The position numbers were made by a program, and so were the translations under genes. A stretch of 64,000 nucleotides of DNA from Jannaschia donghaensis (GTDB lineage: Bacteria > Pseudomonadota > Alphaproteobacteria > Rhodobacterales > Rhodobacteraceae): contig NZ_CXSU01000012.1 of the NCBI RefSeq assembly GCF_001403795.1, positions 1,118,471 through 1,182,470 of the forward strand, written 5' to 3'. The stretch's first letter is position 1, and every line of letters begins with the position of its first letter. This document shows, in pieces, positions 35,953 to 46,107 of this stretch. The notes beneath the pieces were generated by a model. It saw only the letters and a list, made by a program, of their open reading frames with translations. It was not told where the DNA came from and ran no database searches.

Positions 35953-36378
35953 TCAACGCTGCTTGATGGCCCCTTTGGCCCCGACGCTGACGAACCAGCG
36001 GTTGGCCAGCAGCACGATCGCGGTCGTGACCAGCAACAGGATGGCCGCAAACGTGAATACGCCCTGCCCCGCCGGTCCAACGGCCGACAGGCCGAACAGC
36101 GTCAGGGGAAGTTGCACCGCCAGAAAGACGCCTGCCGCCATCGCGGCAAAGCGCCAGGCCGCACGGCTGTCGGGTAGCGCCCCGGCATCCTTGCCCCATG
36201 TCTGACCCACGACAAGTGCGGCGATCATGGGCGGAATGATCGTCGCGGCCCCCGAAGGCACCGGCACGCCGATCGTCCCCAACATGACCGCGTTGGCCAC
36301 CATCAGCGCGGCGATGCCACCGACGAGGATCAGGGCATATTTCCCCAAGTAGGCGAAGGGCGTCGGACTTTCAGTCAT
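35953..36378 (-). CDS. Four-helix membrane protein, ABZJ_00895-like
   Basis: A 141-residue integral membrane protein with four hydrophobic segments ([73 protein letters not shown]). The pattern (short protein, IPPMIAA before a Gly-Gln and a basic C-terminus) resembles the ABZJ_00895 family of unknown function; I give it as likely. Between purM and a tRNA gene; no operon partner. Confidence 0.6.
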   Translation of the reverse strand: MTESPTPFAYLGKYALILVGGIAALMVANAVMLGTIGVPVPSGAATIIPPMIAALVVGQTWGKDAGALPDSRAAWRFAAMAAGVFLAVQLPLTLFGLSAVGPAGQGVFTFAAILLLVTTAIVLLANRWFVSVGAKGAIKQR

Positions 36379-36443
36379 GTCAGATCCTCTGATGGGGTGC
36401 GGTCTTGACGGCTGCGCCGCTTCTGATACGCCCTAGCCCACGG

Positions 36444-36520
36444 GGGCCTGTAGCTCAATTGGTTAGAGCAGAGCGCTCATAACGCTTTGGTTGCGGGTTC
36501 AAGTCCTGCCGGGCCTACCA
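36444..36520 (+). tRNA. tRNA with CAU anticodon, probably tRNA-Ile2 (lysidine type)
   Basis: A 77-base tRNA with encoded CCA: acceptor GGGCCTG/CGGGCCT (one G-U at 1-72 and one at 6-67), D-arm AGCTC/GAGC, anticodon arm AGCGCTCATAACGCTTT giving CAU, T-arm TGCGGGTTCAAGTCCTGC. CAU can be initiator Met, elongator Met or Ile2 (C34 changed to lysidine by TilS). It lacks the initiator C-A 1-72 mismatch and the GGG/CCC anticodon stem of fMet, and its GGGCCTG body is close to tRNA-Ile; Ile2 is favoured, Met is possible. Confidence 0.92.
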
Positions 36521-36586
36521 GTCGCCTTCCGCCCCGGACGGCGAACTTCGACGCCGCCGGATGTGCGGCGACACCCCCTCCCACCT

Positions 36587-37864
36587 TCATCTCTCGATCC
36601 GGCGTTGCGGGACCACGATTTCCGCCTTCAGGCCCCCCATGTCCGACTGACCCAGGCGCAGCGCGCCGCCGTGGGCGCGCGCGACGTCGCGCACGATGCT
36701 CAGGCCCAGACCGACGTTTCCAGCCGTATTGGTGCGCGCGCTGTCCAGCCGCGCGAAGGGGCGCATCGCCTCCTCCCGGTCGTCAAGGGGGATGCCGGGG
36801 CCATTATCCTCCACCGCGATCACCAGCGTTGCCGCCCCCGCCTGCACCGAAACCCGAATCTGCGATCCATAGCGTTCGGCATTCTTGACCAGATTTGCGA
36901 CCGCGCGTTTCAGGCCGTCGGGATGCACATCGGCCTGCATGGCCGGACCTTCGACCAGAAGGTCCCGATCGGGCGCGGCCATGTCGACCGCATCCTGCAG
37001 CAACGGGATCAGATCGGTGCGCCGCAATTCGTCGGTGGCGCTTTCGCGGGCGAAGTCGAGGAACGTGCCGATGATCCGCTCCATGGCCGACACGTCTTCG
37101 GCCAGCAGCGCGGCTTCGTCGGTGTCCATCATCGACAGTTCCAGCTTCATGCGCGTCAACGGCGTGCGCAGGTCGTGGCTGACACCCGACAGGATCAGGG
37201 TCCGCTGCTCGATATGCCGCTCGATCCGGGCGCGCATCTCAAGGAAGGCCGTGCCCGCCGCCCGAACCTCCGTCGCGCCCGAGGGGTGATACTCCGCAAG
37301 CTCCCCGCGGCCGAACGCCTGCGCGGCGCGCGCCAGTCGCCGGATCGGGCGGATCTGGCCGCGCATGAAAAGCGTGGACACCGCCGTCATGATCAGCGCG
37401 GTCACCACCATCAGGACCAAAAGCTGATGCGGGTTGGCCGCCGACACATCGGTCCGCGCGAATCGCAAACCCGTCCCGTCCTCGAACGCAAGTGACACCG
37501 CCTTGCGGTCGGCGACCGTGTCGACGGCGACCAGGCCGGGGAAACGCGACATGAGTTCCTCGCGCATGGCGCGGCCCGACAGGTCCCAGAACCGCATCCG
37601 CATCCGCGTGGGCGGCGGGATCGGGTCGATCTGCAACTCGGGGGCCAGTTCGGGGCGCGCGCGGACCAGCGCGATCTCCCGGCTCATGTTGGTCGTCATC
37701 TGGACCGTGACATCTTCGTAATGGCGTTGCAGGAACATGACGGCGACCGCCAATTGCAGCGTGACGATCGGCAAGATCAGGATCAGCGCCGCGCGGGCGT
37801 AGAAGCTGCGCGGCAGCCAGCGGCGGGACAGGGCGCGCCGGGTCAGATCATGGGAGACGGACAT
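36587..37864 (-). CDS. EnvZ-like sensor histidine kinase
   Basis: A 425-residue membrane histidine kinase: two helices (about 23-46 and 148-167) around a periplasmic sensor of about 100 residues, a HAMP linker, H-box LILSGVSHDLRTPLTR (His230), N-box NLVKNAERYGSQI, G1 VEDNGPGIP and G2 GNVGLGLSIVRD. The layout is that of EnvZ-type kinases. No response regulator is next to it; its partner must be elsewhere. Its ATG overlaps the ATG of the divergent MBL gene in a CATG, so there is no intergenic room. Confidence 0.9.
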   Translation of the reverse strand: MSVSHDLTRRALSRRWLPRSFYARAALILILPIVTLQLAVAVMFLQRHYEDVTVQMTTNMSREIALVRARPELAPELQIDPIPPPTRMRMRFWDLSGRAMREELMSRFPGLVAVDTVADRKAVSLAFEDGTGLRFARTDVSAANPHQLLVLMVVTALIMTAVSTLFMRGQIRPIRRLARAAQAFGRGELAEYHPSGATEVRAAGTAFLEMRARIERHIEQRTLILSGVSHDLRTPLTRMKLELSMMDTDEAALLAEDVSAMERIIGTFLDFARESATDELRRTDLIPLLQDAVDMAAPDRDLLVEGPAMQADVHPDGLKRAVANLVKNAERYGSQIRVSVQAGAATLVIAVEDNGPGIPLDDREEAMRPFARLDSARTNTAGNVGLGLSIVRDVARAHGGALRLGQSDMGGLKAEIVVPQRRIER

Positions 37865-38750
37865 GCACCAAGGCTATCCCCCGAAGGGGGGCAAGGAAAG
37901 CGGGCTGATCCGGGTGCTGGCACCCAACCCGTCGCCGATGACGCATACGGGGACCAACGCCTTCGTCCTGGGCCATGACGACGTCGCCGTGATCGACCCC
38001 GGTCCGGCCCTTCCGGGTCACGTCGATGCCCTGCTGGACGCCATCGCGGGCCGGCCTGTCCGCGCGATCCTGATCACCCATTCCCACGTCGACCACTCGC
38101 CCGCCGCCCGGCCCCTGCAGGCCCGTCTGGGCGGTGTGCCGGTCCTGGCCTTCGGGCCGTCGGATGCGGGCCGGTCGGACACGATGACGCGTCTGACGCA
38201 TCTGGGCGGCGGCGAGGGCGTGGACACGTCCTTTGCCCCCGATGCCACGCTGGGTCAGGGCGATACCGTAACGGGCGACGGCTGGACGCTGCAGGCCCAC
38301 CATACCCCCGGCCATATGGCCAACCATCTGAGCTTCGAATGGCCGGAGGCGCGCGCCGTATTCACCGGCGACACGGTCATGGGCTGGGCCAGCACGATGA
38401 TTTCGCCGCCCGACGGCGATCTGGGGCAATTCATGGCATCGCTGACGCGGCTGGCGGCGCTGAAGGCACGGGTGTTCCATTGCGGGCACGGCGATCCGAT
38501 CACCGACCCCGCCGGTCGCTGCACGGATCTGGTGAACCATCGCCGGGGCCGGGGCGATGCGATCTTCGGTGCCTTGCCCACGGCCCCCACGATCCCGGAT
38601 CTGGTGGCGCGGATCTATGCCGATGTGCCTGTGGCCCTGCACGGAGCGGCCGCGCGCAACGTGCTGGCGCATCTGATCCACCTGTCGGAACAGGGCCGCG
38701 TGCGGGCCCATCCCGACATCGGTCCGGACGCCCGCTGGGAACAATCGTGA
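37863..38750 (+). CDS. MBL-fold metallo-hydrolase (LACTB2-like)
   Basis: A 295-residue metallo-beta-lactamase-fold hydrolase with LITHSHVDHSPAA (HxHxDH), HHTPGHMANHLSF, FTGDTVMGWAS and CGHGDPI for the remaining ligands, and a C-terminal winged-helix-like end (ARNVLAHLIHLSEQGRV) as in LACTB2/ribonuclease Z-related hydrolases. Substrate unknown. It starts at ATG 37863; the conserved core begins at LAPNPSPMTHTGTNAF, so a later start is not excluded. Confidence 0.88.
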   Translation: MHQGYPPKGGKESGLIRVLAPNPSPMTHTGTNAFVLGHDDVAVIDPGPALPGHVDALLDAIAGRPVRAILITHSHVDHSPAARPLQARLGGVPVLAFGPSDAGRSDTMTRLTHLGGGEGVDTSFAPDATLGQGDTVTGDGWTLQAHHTPGHMANHLSFEWPEARAVFTGDTVMGWASTMISPPDGDLGQFMASLTRLAALKARVFHCGHGDPITDPAGRCTDLVNHRRGRGDAIFGALPTAPTIPDLVARIYADVPVALHGAAARNVLAHLIHLSEQGRVRAHPDIGPDARWEQS

Positions 38751-38809
38751 AAAAAGCACCGCGCCCCCTTGCGCGCTGCGCGCCCCTTGGCTAATCCCGC
38801 CCTCGGTAT

Positions 38810-38884
38810 TCCGGCGTAGCTCAGCGGTAGAGCAGTTGACTGTTAATCAATTGGTCGTAGGTTCGATCCCTACCGCCGGAGCCA
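38810..38884 (+). tRNA. tRNA-Asn (GTT)
   Basis: A 75-base tRNA with encoded CCA: acceptor TCCGGCG/CGCCGGA fully paired, anticodon arm TTGACTGTTAATCAA giving GTT (Asn), T-arm GTAGGTTCGATCCCTAC. Intact and typical. Located between the MBL-hydrolase gene and a tRNA-Gly gene. Confidence 0.97.
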
Positions 38885-38929
38885 ATTTCCCCAAGCGGCC
38901 GATTTATGGTAGAGCATGGGGCACCCTGA

Positions 38930-39003
38930 GCGGGTATGGTGAAAAGGTATCACGGCAGCTTCCCAAGCTTTAGTTACGAGTTCGATTCTCGTTACCCGCT
39001 CCA
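38930..39003 (+). tRNA. tRNA-Gly (CCC)
   Basis: A 74-base tRNA with encoded CCA: acceptor GCGGGTA/TACCCGC, T-arm ACGAGTTCGATTCTCGT, anticodon loop TTCCCAA giving CCC (Gly). The anticodon stem is weak: only three Watson-Crick pairs (AGC/GCT), with C-U at 28-42 and G-U at 27-43. Probably functional but less stable than usual. Confidence 0.9.
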
Positions 39004-39073
39004 ACAATTTCAAATCTTTACAGCACGATGTTCACGTGGTTGCGCCCGCCGGTGGCTGCGCTACACCTGACGA

Positions 39074-39556
39074 ATGTCGTTCCCCCTTCTGACCCCGCTG
39101 TCGACCGACCAGTTGCGCGCGCAAAATATCCCCGCACCTTTTGCCTTCGGGCAGGCAGACCGGGTGAGGTTCCACGAGCTTGACGTGCTCGACCACGTCA
39201 ACAACGCCCGTTACCTCAGCTGGTTCGAGACATTCCGCATCGCCTATCTGCGCGACTACGGCATCAGCCGGTACGCGGACGCCGAAAATCGCCCCGTTCT
39301 GGTGCTGAAATCCGTCGCCATCGACTACAAGGCCCCCCTTCATCTGGAGGATACCTATATCGTGGCCGGACGCACGCGGGCCTATCGCAATACATCCTGG
39401 TCGATGGAATACGGCGTCTGGCGCGATGGGCAGCTGTGCGCGACGAGCGAGGCGGTCATTGTGCTGATGCAGAACGATTTCGTCACGCGTCGCAAACTGC
39501 CGGAAAGCTATATCCAGGCCTTCCGCGACCGCGACGAGGCGACCTTCGAAGGCTGA
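39074..39556 (+). CDS. Acyl-CoA thioesterase, 4HBT hotdog family
   Basis: A 160-residue hotdog thioesterase. The segment VRFHELDVLDHVNNARYLSWFE holds the catalytic Asp (LDHVNNARYL) of the 4-hydroxybenzoyl-CoA thioesterase type, and a conserved Tyr/Trp helix follows. It may hydrolyse acyl-CoA in fatty-acid or aromatic metabolism. Its TGA is 2 bp from the convergent pgi stop. Confidence 0.88.
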   Translation: MSFPLLTPLSTDQLRAQNIPAPFAFGQADRVRFHELDVLDHVNNARYLSWFETFRIAYLRDYGISRYADAENRPVLVLKSVAIDYKAPLHLEDTYIVAGRTRAYRNTSWSMEYGVWRDGQLCATSEAVIVLMQNDFVTRRKLPESYIQAFRDRDEATFEG

Positions 39557-39557
39557 T

Positions 39558-41147
39558 CTAGCCGCGCCATTCCAGAAGTTGTTCCAACAGGGCCCGCGTC
39601 GACGCGTCCTTGTCCGACGCATCCGCCCCATCGACCAGCGGGCCCAGCGACGTCGCCAACTCCTTGCCCAACTCCACCCCCCATTGGTCGAAGCTGTTGA
39701 TATCCAGCATCACGCCTTCGACGAACACGCGGTGTTCATACAGCGCGATGATCCCGCCCAACACCTCGGGCGTCAGGCGAGGATAGATCAACGTGGTGGA
39801 GGGGCGATTGCCCTCGAACACGCGGTGCGCGGCTTGCCGTTCCAGCTCTTCCCCCTCGAACCGGTTGGCGATTGTGGCGCGGGCTTCGGCGTGGGACCGC
39901 CCCTTCAGCAACGCCTCTGACTGCGCCAGGCAATTGGCGATGAGAAGTTTGTGATGGTGATCCAGAAGCGGCTCCGACCCTTCGGCGGCGACCATGAATT
40001 CGCACGGCACCGGCGTCTTGCCCTGATGGATCAATTGGTAGAACGCGTGTTGCCCGTTCGTCCCAGGCTCCCCCCAGACGACGGGGCCGGCGGGGCCTTG
40101 CAACGGGTCGCCCGCCATCGTCACGCCCTTGCCGTTCGACTCCATCTCTAACTGTTGAAGATAGGCGGGCAACCGGGACAGGCGGTTGTCATAGGGCAGG
40201 ACCGCGCGGGTCGGATAGCCACACACCTGATGGTGCCAAATGCCCGCCAGGGCCAGAAGCACCGGCAGGTTTTCGGCCAGGGGCGCGGTGCGGAAATGGT
40301 CGTCTATCTGCCGCGCGCCGGTCAGGAAGGCATCGAAATTGCGCGGCCCGATGGCCAGCATCAGCGACAGGCCGATCGGCCCCCAGACGGAGTAGCGTCC
40401 GCCGACCCAATCCTCGAACCCGAACACGCGGGACGGGTCGATGCCGAAATCGCTCGTCTTGTCCTGCGCGGTGGACAGGGCGGCAAATTGCGCCGTCGGG
40501 TCGGTCACGCTCTCGGCCATCCAATCGCGGGCGGTGCGCGCGTTGGTCAGCGTCTCGATCGTGGTGAAGGTCTTGGAGGCCACGATCACCAGCGTCGTGG
40601 CCGGGTCCAGCGTCTTGGCCGTATCGGCCCAGTCCGCCCCGTCGACGTTCGACACGAAATGGCAGCGCGGTCCGTCGTGGAACGGTGCCAGCGCCAGAAC
40701 GGCCATCGCGGGCCCAAGGTCGGATCCGCCGATGCCGATGTTGACGACGTCGGTGATACGCCCACCCTGCCCCTGGAACGTGCCATCGCGCACGTCCGAG
40801 GCGAAGGCGCGCATCGCATCCAGCGTATCGCGCACGCCCGGCATCACGTCCGCGCCGTCGACGATTACGGGCTCGGTGCCCCGCAAAGCGGTGTGCAGAA
40901 CGGCGCGGCCTTCGGTGGCGTTGATCTTCTCGCCCGCGAACATGGCATCGCGGCGGTCGGGCACATCGACAGCCAGCGCCAGCAGATCATTCAGCGCGTC
41001 GCCGGTGATCGACGTCTTGGACAGATCGAAGACGAAGGGCCCGGCGGCCGCCCGCAGCCGGGCCGTCCGGGTGTCGTCGGTCAGCAGATCGGCGATTCTG
41101 GCACCCTGTTTCGCGCGCAGCGCTTCGATTCCCGTCCAGAAGTCCAT
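39558..41147 (-). CDS. pgi: Glucose-6-phosphate isomerase
   Basis: Interconverts glucose-6-phosphate and fructose-6-phosphate, 529 residues. Motifs: [41 protein letters not shown] and [12 protein letters not shown] near the end. GAGGAGAGA precedes ATG 41147. It is the last gene of the zwf-pgl-pgi operon, which in organisms of this kind feeds glucose and fructose into the Entner-Doudoroff route. Confidence 0.97.
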   Translation of the reverse strand: MDFWTGIEALRAKQGARIADLLTDDTRTARLRAAAGPFVFDLSKTSITGDALNDLLALAVDVPDRRDAMFAGEKINATEGRAVLHTALRGTEPVIVDGADVMPGVRDTLDAMRAFASDVRDGTFQGQGGRITDVVNIGIGGSDLGPAMAVLALAPFHDGPRCHFVSNVDGADWADTAKTLDPATTLVIVASKTFTTIETLTNARTARDWMAESVTDPTAQFAALSTAQDKTSDFGIDPSRVFGFEDWVGGRYSVWGPIGLSLMLAIGPRNFDAFLTGARQIDDHFRTAPLAENLPVLLALAGIWHHQVCGYPTRAVLPYDNRLSRLPAYLQQLEMESNGKGVTMAGDPLQGPAGPVVWGEPGTNGQHAFYQLIHQGKTPVPCEFMVAAEGSEPLLDHHHKLLIANCLAQSEALLKGRSHAEARATIANRFEGEELERQAAHRVFEGNRPSTTLIYPRLTPEVLGGIIALYEHRVFVEGVMLDINSFDQWGVELGKELATSLGPLVDGADASDKDASTRALLEQLLEWRG

Positions 41148-41158
41148 GATCTCTCTCC

Positions 41159-41830
41159 TCAGGGGGCCCAATGTACGGTGGCGTCCTTCAGGAAGGCCGC
41201 GATCGGTGCTTCCATCGGGTCAAGCCTACGGGCCTTTTCCAGCACCGCGCGCTTTTCTTCGCCCATGATCAGTACATGCGTCTCCATCGCACCGGCCAGC
41301 ACACGTCGCGACAGGGTCACGCGCGGCTCTCCGGCCCCGTCGGCGCGCATCGGGACAAGGACCGGCGCGTTACTCGACATCGCCTGTTCCAGCCTGTCGG
41401 CACCTGGAAACAGGCTGGCGGTATGCATGTCGCCGCCCATGCCCAGCAGAAGGACGGAAATCGGCAGTTCCGGCCCAAACCCCTGTTCCAGCGCGGGAAT
41501 GCCGTCTTCGGGCGTGTCGGCGTCGTTGACCATGGGAACCAGCACGGCCCGCTCCGCCTTGTCGGTCAGCAAAGTGGTCTTGAGCAGCGTCGTGTTCGAC
41601 CGCGCATGGCCTTCGGGCACCCAGCGTTCGTCGTTCAGGAAAACATGGACGCGCTTCCAGTCCAGATCGACGCCGGACAGGATCGAGAACGTGTCGCCTG
41701 GCGACGATCCACCCGGCACACAGAAACTGGCGTGGTCATGGACCAGCAGACAATTCTTGAGCGCGCCGGCCAACTCATCGGCCAGCCCCATCGCCAGGGC
41801 CTCGCGGTCGGGATAGCTGCGAAAGTCCAT
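41159..41830 (-). CDS. pgl: 6-phosphogluconolactonase
   Basis: DevB-type 6-phosphogluconolactonase, 223 residues: [31 protein letters not shown] and [17 protein letters not shown] are the family motifs. It hydrolyses the product of Zwf. The ATG at 41830 lies 2 bp after the zwf stop; pgi follows 11 bp later. Confidence 0.95.
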   Translation of the reverse strand: MDFRSYPDREALAMGLADELAGALKNCLLVHDHASFCVPGGSSPGDTFSILSGVDLDWKRVHVFLNDERWVPEGHARSNTTLLKTTLLTDKAERAVLVPMVNDADTPEDGIPALEQGFGPELPISVLLLGMGGDMHTASLFPGADRLEQAMSSNAPVLVPMRADGAGEPRVTLSRRVLAGAMETHVLIMGEEKRAVLEKARRLDPMEAPIAAFLKDATVHWAP

Positions 41831-41832
41831 CG

Positions 41833-43284
41833 TCAGTCCTCCAGATCGCGCCAGCGGCGGCCGTCGCGCAGCAATAGCGCCAGTGCCTCTTCGGGGCCGC
41901 TGGACCCTTGCGGATATTGCTTGGGCTTGTCGCCCTGCGCTTCCCAGGCATTGATGATCGGGTCGGTCCATGCCCAGGCCGCCTCCACCTCGTCTCCGCG
42001 CATGAACAGGGTCTGGTTGCCGCGAATCACGTCCATGATGAGGCGCTCATAGGCGTCGGGCATTTCCGCGTCGTCCGCGCCAAGGGCATCGGCGAAGGAC
42101 ATGTCGAGCGGCACATTCGTCAGGCGCATCCCGCCCGGCCCCGGTTCCTTGATGGTGACCGACAGGTCGATGCCTTCATCTGGCTGCAACCGGATGGTGA
42201 GGGCATTGGCGGTGCTGCCGTCATCGCGGTCGAAGATGGAATGCGGCGTTTCCTTGAACTGGACCACGATTTCCGACATCCGCTTGGTCAGCCGCTTGCC
42301 CGTGCGCAGATAGAAGGGCGTGTGCTTCCAGCGCCAGTTGGAAATCCCGATCTTCAGGGCGATGTAGGATTCGGTCTTGGAGTCGGCGTTCTCCGCATCC
42401 TCGATGTAGGACGGCTCCGGCCCGGATTTATACTGCCCCCGGACCACGTCCTTGAGCGGTACGGGGTCGAGCGCGCGGATCACCTTGAGCTTTTCGTCGC
42501 GCAAACGGTCGGGGTCGAAGGCGGCAGGCGGCTCCATCGCCGTCAGGCACAGCAATTGCATCAGGTGGTTCTGCACCATATCGCGCATCGCACCGGATTT
42601 GTCGTAGTAGCTTCCGCGTCCGCCGACGCCGACGGTCTCCGCCACGGTGATCTGCACGTGGTCGATGTAGCGTTCGTTCCACAGCGGCTCGAACAGGACG
42701 TTGGCGAAACGGACGGCCATCAGGTTCTGCACCGTTTCCTTGCCCAGGAAATGGTCGATGCGATAAATCTGATCCTCGCGGAAGCTGGCGGCCAGATCGG
42801 CGTTCAACTTCTTTGCGGTTTTCAGGTCGGTTCCGAACGGCTTTTCGACGACCAGACGGCTGTTGTCGCAGGCGATGCCGTGGCTGCGCAACTTGTCGGC
42901 CAGCGCGCCGAAGATCGACGGCGCGACCGAGAAATAGAACGCCTTGATGGCGTCCTCGCGGACCATCTGCTTGAGGTCCGACCAGCCGCCGTCGCCCTTG
43001 GCATCGATCGCGATGTAGGAGCATTGGGCCACGAAGGCGTCGATTGCCGCCTTGTCCGTCTTGGCCTTGGACACGAATTCGGCCAGCGCCTCGCGCACCA
43101 GGTCGCGAAATTCCTCGTTCGACAGCTCGGACCGGGCGGCGCCGATGACGCGCGCCGTGTCCGGCATCTGACCGGCCAGGAACCGGCGATAGAGCGAGGG
43201 GAGGATCTTGCGCCGGGCAAGGTCACCGGTGGCCCCGAACAGGACCAGGTCAAAGGGATCGACGGGTATCGTGCGGGAGACCAT
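41833..43284 (-). CDS. zwf: Glucose-6-phosphate 1-dehydrogenase
   Basis: NAD(P)-dependent oxidation of glucose-6-phosphate, 483 residues. Nucleotide site FGATGDLARRK, active site RIDHFLGKETVQN and lysine in VVEKPFGTDL. First gene of zwf-pgl-pgi. A LacI-type palindrome sits 22 bp upstream of the start, so repression by a sugar-acid regulator (GntR-like) is likely. Confidence 0.97.
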   Translation of the reverse strand: MVSRTIPVDPFDLVLFGATGDLARRKILPSLYRRFLAGQMPDTARVIGAARSELSNEEFRDLVREALAEFVSKAKTDKAAIDAFVAQCSYIAIDAKGDGGWSDLKQMVREDAIKAFYFSVAPSIFGALADKLRSHGIACDNSRLVVEKPFGTDLKTAKKLNADLAASFREDQIYRIDHFLGKETVQNLMAVRFANVLFEPLWNERYIDHVQITVAETVGVGGRGSYYDKSGAMRDMVQNHLMQLLCLTAMEPPAAFDPDRLRDEKLKVIRALDPVPLKDVVRGQYKSGPEPSYIEDAENADSKTESYIALKIGISNWRWKHTPFYLRTGKRLTKRMSEIVVQFKETPHSIFDRDDGSTANALTIRLQPDEGIDLSVTIKEPGPGGMRLTNVPLDMSFADALGADDAEMPDAYERLIMDVIRGNQTLFMRGDEVEAAWAWTDPIINAWEAQGDKPKQYPQGSSGPEEALALLLRDGRRWRDLED

Positions 43285-43305
43285 GTCTGCTGCTCCGGTT
43301 ATCTG

Positions 43306-43319
43306 TGTTACCGCTAACG
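43306..43319. promoter_or_regulatory. LacI-family operator candidate upstream of zwf
   Basis: TGTTACCGCTAACG is a near-perfect palindrome with CG at its centre region. It closely resembles the E. coli GntR (LacI family) gluconate-operator consensus ATGTTACCGGTAACAT. It lies 22 bp upstream of zwf and overlaps the anmK stop codon, just where a repressor would block zwf transcription. The regulator gene is not in the window. Confidence 0.55.
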
Positions 43320-44459
43320 GGCTTTCGTTACCCGCCGGGTGTCCGTGTGTCTAGCGGTGTTGGGCAGGCTGTCCAAGCGGCCTTCCGGTCGGCTGACCTC
43401 TCCTCCGCCGACGCAGGCGGAAACGCCGGTTGTGCCGGGAAAACTGGTCGGCAATCCGCGCAGGACGCGGACGGCCAGAAATGCGAAGGCCTGCGCCTCC
43501 AGCATGTCGCCGTCCAGGCCCGCGGCCTCCACCGGCTCCACGACGGTCGGCAGGACCGAAAGCGCGTCCATAATCGCCGGGTTCAACCGCCCGCCCCCCG
43601 TGACCAGCAAGCGCGTGGGCATGGTCGGGCAATGGTCCAACCCCTGCGCCACGCTGGCCGCGATCACCGCGACCCAGGTGGCGGCCGCATGGCTGGGCGG
43701 CAGGGCGTCGATCGCGGCACCCGCCCGGCGAAACGCATCCCGGTCGAGCGATTTGGGCGGCATTCGGTGGAAATAGGCATGGCGCATGAATTGCACGACC
43801 AAATCCCCGTCCGCCGTCCCCTCGCGCGCCAATGCGCCGTCCCGGTCAAAAGGCTGCCCCAGCCAGTCCACACACAGATCGTTGATCGGTGCGTTCGCCG
43901 GGCCGGTGTCGAAGGCCAGCAGAGCACCCGTTTCGTCCATTTCCTTACTCGGATCGACCCACGTCAGGTTGCCGACCCCGCCCAGGTTCAGGAACGCCAC
44001 CGGACCGGTCGCACCGATGAACCGGGCGCAGGCGTGGTGATAGGCGGGGGCCAGCGGTGCCCCCTCCCCGCCCAAATGCACATCGGCGGTCCGGAAATCC
44101 CACACCACGGGCGTCTGCAGCACTTCGGCCAACAGCGCGCCGTCCCCCGCCTGATGGGTGCGGCGATTGTCGGGGTCGTGGGCCAGTGTCTGACCGTGGA
44201 AGCCGACGACGGCGGCGTCGAATTTCGACAGAAGTCTCGCGTGCGCCATCTCGACCACTTCGGCCGCCGCGGCGACGTCCGGGTCGCCTTGCCATTGTCC
44301 CATGGCGCGGGCGATGACGGCGCGGTCCGCGTCGGAATACGGGTGATACGCGCTTTGACCAAAGCGGTGGATCACCTGTCCGTCAGTCCAAAGCTCCGCC
44401 GCGTCCACCCCATCCATGGAGGTGCCTGACATCGCTCCGAGCGCGTGGATCGGCTCCAT
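43314..44459 (-). CDS. anmK: Anhydro-N-acetylmuramic acid kinase
   Basis: Kinase of peptidoglycan recycling that opens and phosphorylates 1,6-anhydroMurNAc, 381 residues. Motifs: [51 protein letters not shown], and [10 protein letters not shown] near the C-terminus. It is divergent from tyrS (67 bp apart) and ends 29 bp before zwf. Confidence 0.95.
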   Translation of the reverse strand: MEPIHALGAMSGTSMDGVDAAELWTDGQVIHRFGQSAYHPYSDADRAVIARAMGQWQGDPDVAAAAEVVEMAHARLLSKFDAAVVGFHGQTLAHDPDNRRTHQAGDGALLAEVLQTPVVWDFRTADVHLGGEGAPLAPAYHHACARFIGATGPVAFLNLGGVGNLTWVDPSKEMDETGALLAFDTGPANAPINDLCVDWLGQPFDRDGALAREGTADGDLVVQFMRHAYFHRMPPKSLDRDAFRRAGAAIDALPPSHAAATWVAVIAASVAQGLDHCPTMPTRLLVTGGGRLNPAIMDALSVLPTVVEPVEAAGLDGDMLEAQAFAFLAVRVLRGLPTSFPGTTGVSACVGGGEVSRPEGRLDSLPNTARHTDTRRVTKAR

Positions 44460-44525
44460 TCGGGTTCCCCTTGCCCTGCCCGCGCGCTAAGGCGGGTCAC
44501 CACATAGAAATGGACCGAAAGACCC

Positions 44526-45779
44526 ATGACCTACCACCCCAAATCAGACTTCATGCGCGTGATGATGGAGCGCGGCTTCCTGGCCGATTGCACCGATTAT
44601 CAAGCACTCGACGAGGCTTTGGTCGCGGGCGTGGTGCCGGGATATATCGGGTTCGACGCGACGGCCACATCGCTGCACGTCGGATCGCTGATCCAGATCA
44701 TGATGCTGCGCTGGCTGCAGAAATCGGGTCACAAGCCGATCGTCCTGATGGGTGGCGGCACGACCAAGGTGGGCGACCCCAGCTTTCGCGCCGACGAACG
44801 CCCGTTGCTGACGCCCGCGCAGATCGACGACAACATCGCGGGCATCAAGGCGGCCTTTTCGCCTTATGTGTCGTTTGGCGACGGGCCGACGGATGCGATC
44901 ATGGCCAACAACGCGGATTGGCTGGACGGTCTGAATTACCTCGACTTCCTGCGCGACGTGGGGCGCCATTTCAGCGTCAATCGGATGCTATCGTTCGAAA
45001 GCGTGAAATCCCGGCTGGATCGCGAACAATCGCTGTCCTTCCTGGAATTCAACTACATGATCCTGCAAGCCTATGACTTCATGGAGCTGCATCGCCGCCA
45101 CGGCTGCTTGTTGCAAATGGGGGGGTCGGACCAGTGGGGAAACATCGTCAACGGTATCGACCTGACGCGGCGTATTCTGGACGATCAGGTGTTCGGCCTG
45201 ACGTCGCCCCTGCTGACGACCAGCGACGGCAAGAAGATGGGCAAGTCGCAGCAGGGCGCGATTTGGCTGAACGCCGATCTGCTGTCGCCCTATGAGTTCT
45301 GGCAGTTCTGGCGCAACACCACCGATGCGGACGTCGGGCGGTTTCTGAAGCTCTATACCGAATTGCCGGTGGACGAATGCGACCGCCTGGGCGCGTTGGA
45401 AGGGCAGCAGATCAACGACGCCAAGATCACCCTGGCCAACGAAGTCACGACGTTGCTGCACGGCGCGGACGCGGCGGCGGCGGCCGAGGCCACGGCCCGC
45501 GAGGTGTTCGAACGGGGCGGCGCGGGCGATGACCTGCCCACCGTTCTTCTGGACCCGGTCGAGGCCGCGCAGGGTATTTCCATCGTTCAGCTGTTCGTCC
45601 GCGCCGGCCTGTCCAAGTCAGGCAAGGACGCCAAGCGCCTGATCGCCGAGGGCGGGGCGCGAATGAATGACGACGCCGTGGCGGACGCAGGCCTGGTGGT
45701 CGATGCGGGAACGCTTGCGGTGCCGGTCAAGCTGTCGGCGGGGCGCAAGCGTCATGCGCTGATCAAGCTTCGCGATTGA
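44526..45779 (+). CDS. tyrS: Tyrosyl-tRNA synthetase
   Basis: Class I aminoacyl-tRNA synthetase for tyrosine, 417 residues. Rossmann fold with [19 protein letters not shown] (HIGH-like), [14 protein letters not shown] for tyrosine binding, and KKMGKS (KMSKS). A C-terminal S4-like RNA-binding domain ([20 protein letters not shown]) is present. Confidence 0.97.
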   Translation: MTYHPKSDFMRVMMERGFLADCTDYQALDEALVAGVVPGYIGFDATATSLHVGSLIQIMMLRWLQKSGHKPIVLMGGGTTKVGDPSFRADERPLLTPAQIDDNIAGIKAAFSPYVSFGDGPTDAIMANNADWLDGLNYLDFLRDVGRHFSVNRMLSFESVKSRLDREQSLSFLEFNYMILQAYDFMELHRRHGCLLQMGGSDQWGNIVNGIDLTRRILDDQVFGLTSPLLTTSDGKKMGKSQQGAIWLNADLLSPYEFWQFWRNTTDADVGRFLKLYTELPVDECDRLGALEGQQINDAKITLANEVTTLLHGADAAAAAEATAREVFERGGAGDDLPTVLLDPVEAAQGISIVQLFVRAGLSKSGKDAKRLIAEGGARMNDDAVADAGLVVDAGTLAVPVKLSAGRKRHALIKLRD

Positions 45780-45846
45780 CGGAACAAAGGTGGTCGCAAG
45801 GGGTTGGCCTTTGCAACCACCGATCACAACCGCGAGGAGGACCGCC

Positions 45847-46086
45847 ATGAGCGCCCCCGACACAGACGTCGAAAAACAAGCCAAGAACCATTTCGGACCG
45901 ATCATCGGGATCGGAGCCGGCGTGGTGTTCGCCGTGATCATCCTGGTGGCCTATATCTTCTTCATCGCAACGCCCGAGGACGATACGCCGGACAATACGC
46001 CGACGGGCCAGGCCATGGAAACGGATGGCAATGCCACCATCGAACAGAATGACGCCGAGACGGATCAGAACCCCGACACGAACTGA
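45847..46086 (+). CDS. Small single-pass membrane protein, unknown function
   Basis: A 79-residue protein: polar N-terminus (MSAPDTDVEKQAKNHFGP), one strong membrane helix (IGIGAGVVFAVIILVAYIFF) and an acidic tail (TPEDDTPDNTPTGQ). A GAGGAGG Shine-Dalgarno precedes ATG 45847. It lies 67 bp downstream of tyrS. I do not recognise the family. Confidence 0.65.
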   Translation: MSAPDTDVEKQAKNHFGPIIGIGAGVVFAVIILVAYIFFIATPEDDTPDNTPTGQAMETDGNATIEQNDAETDQNPDTN

Positions 46087-46107
46087 TCCACGCAAAAACA
46101 CCGCAGG

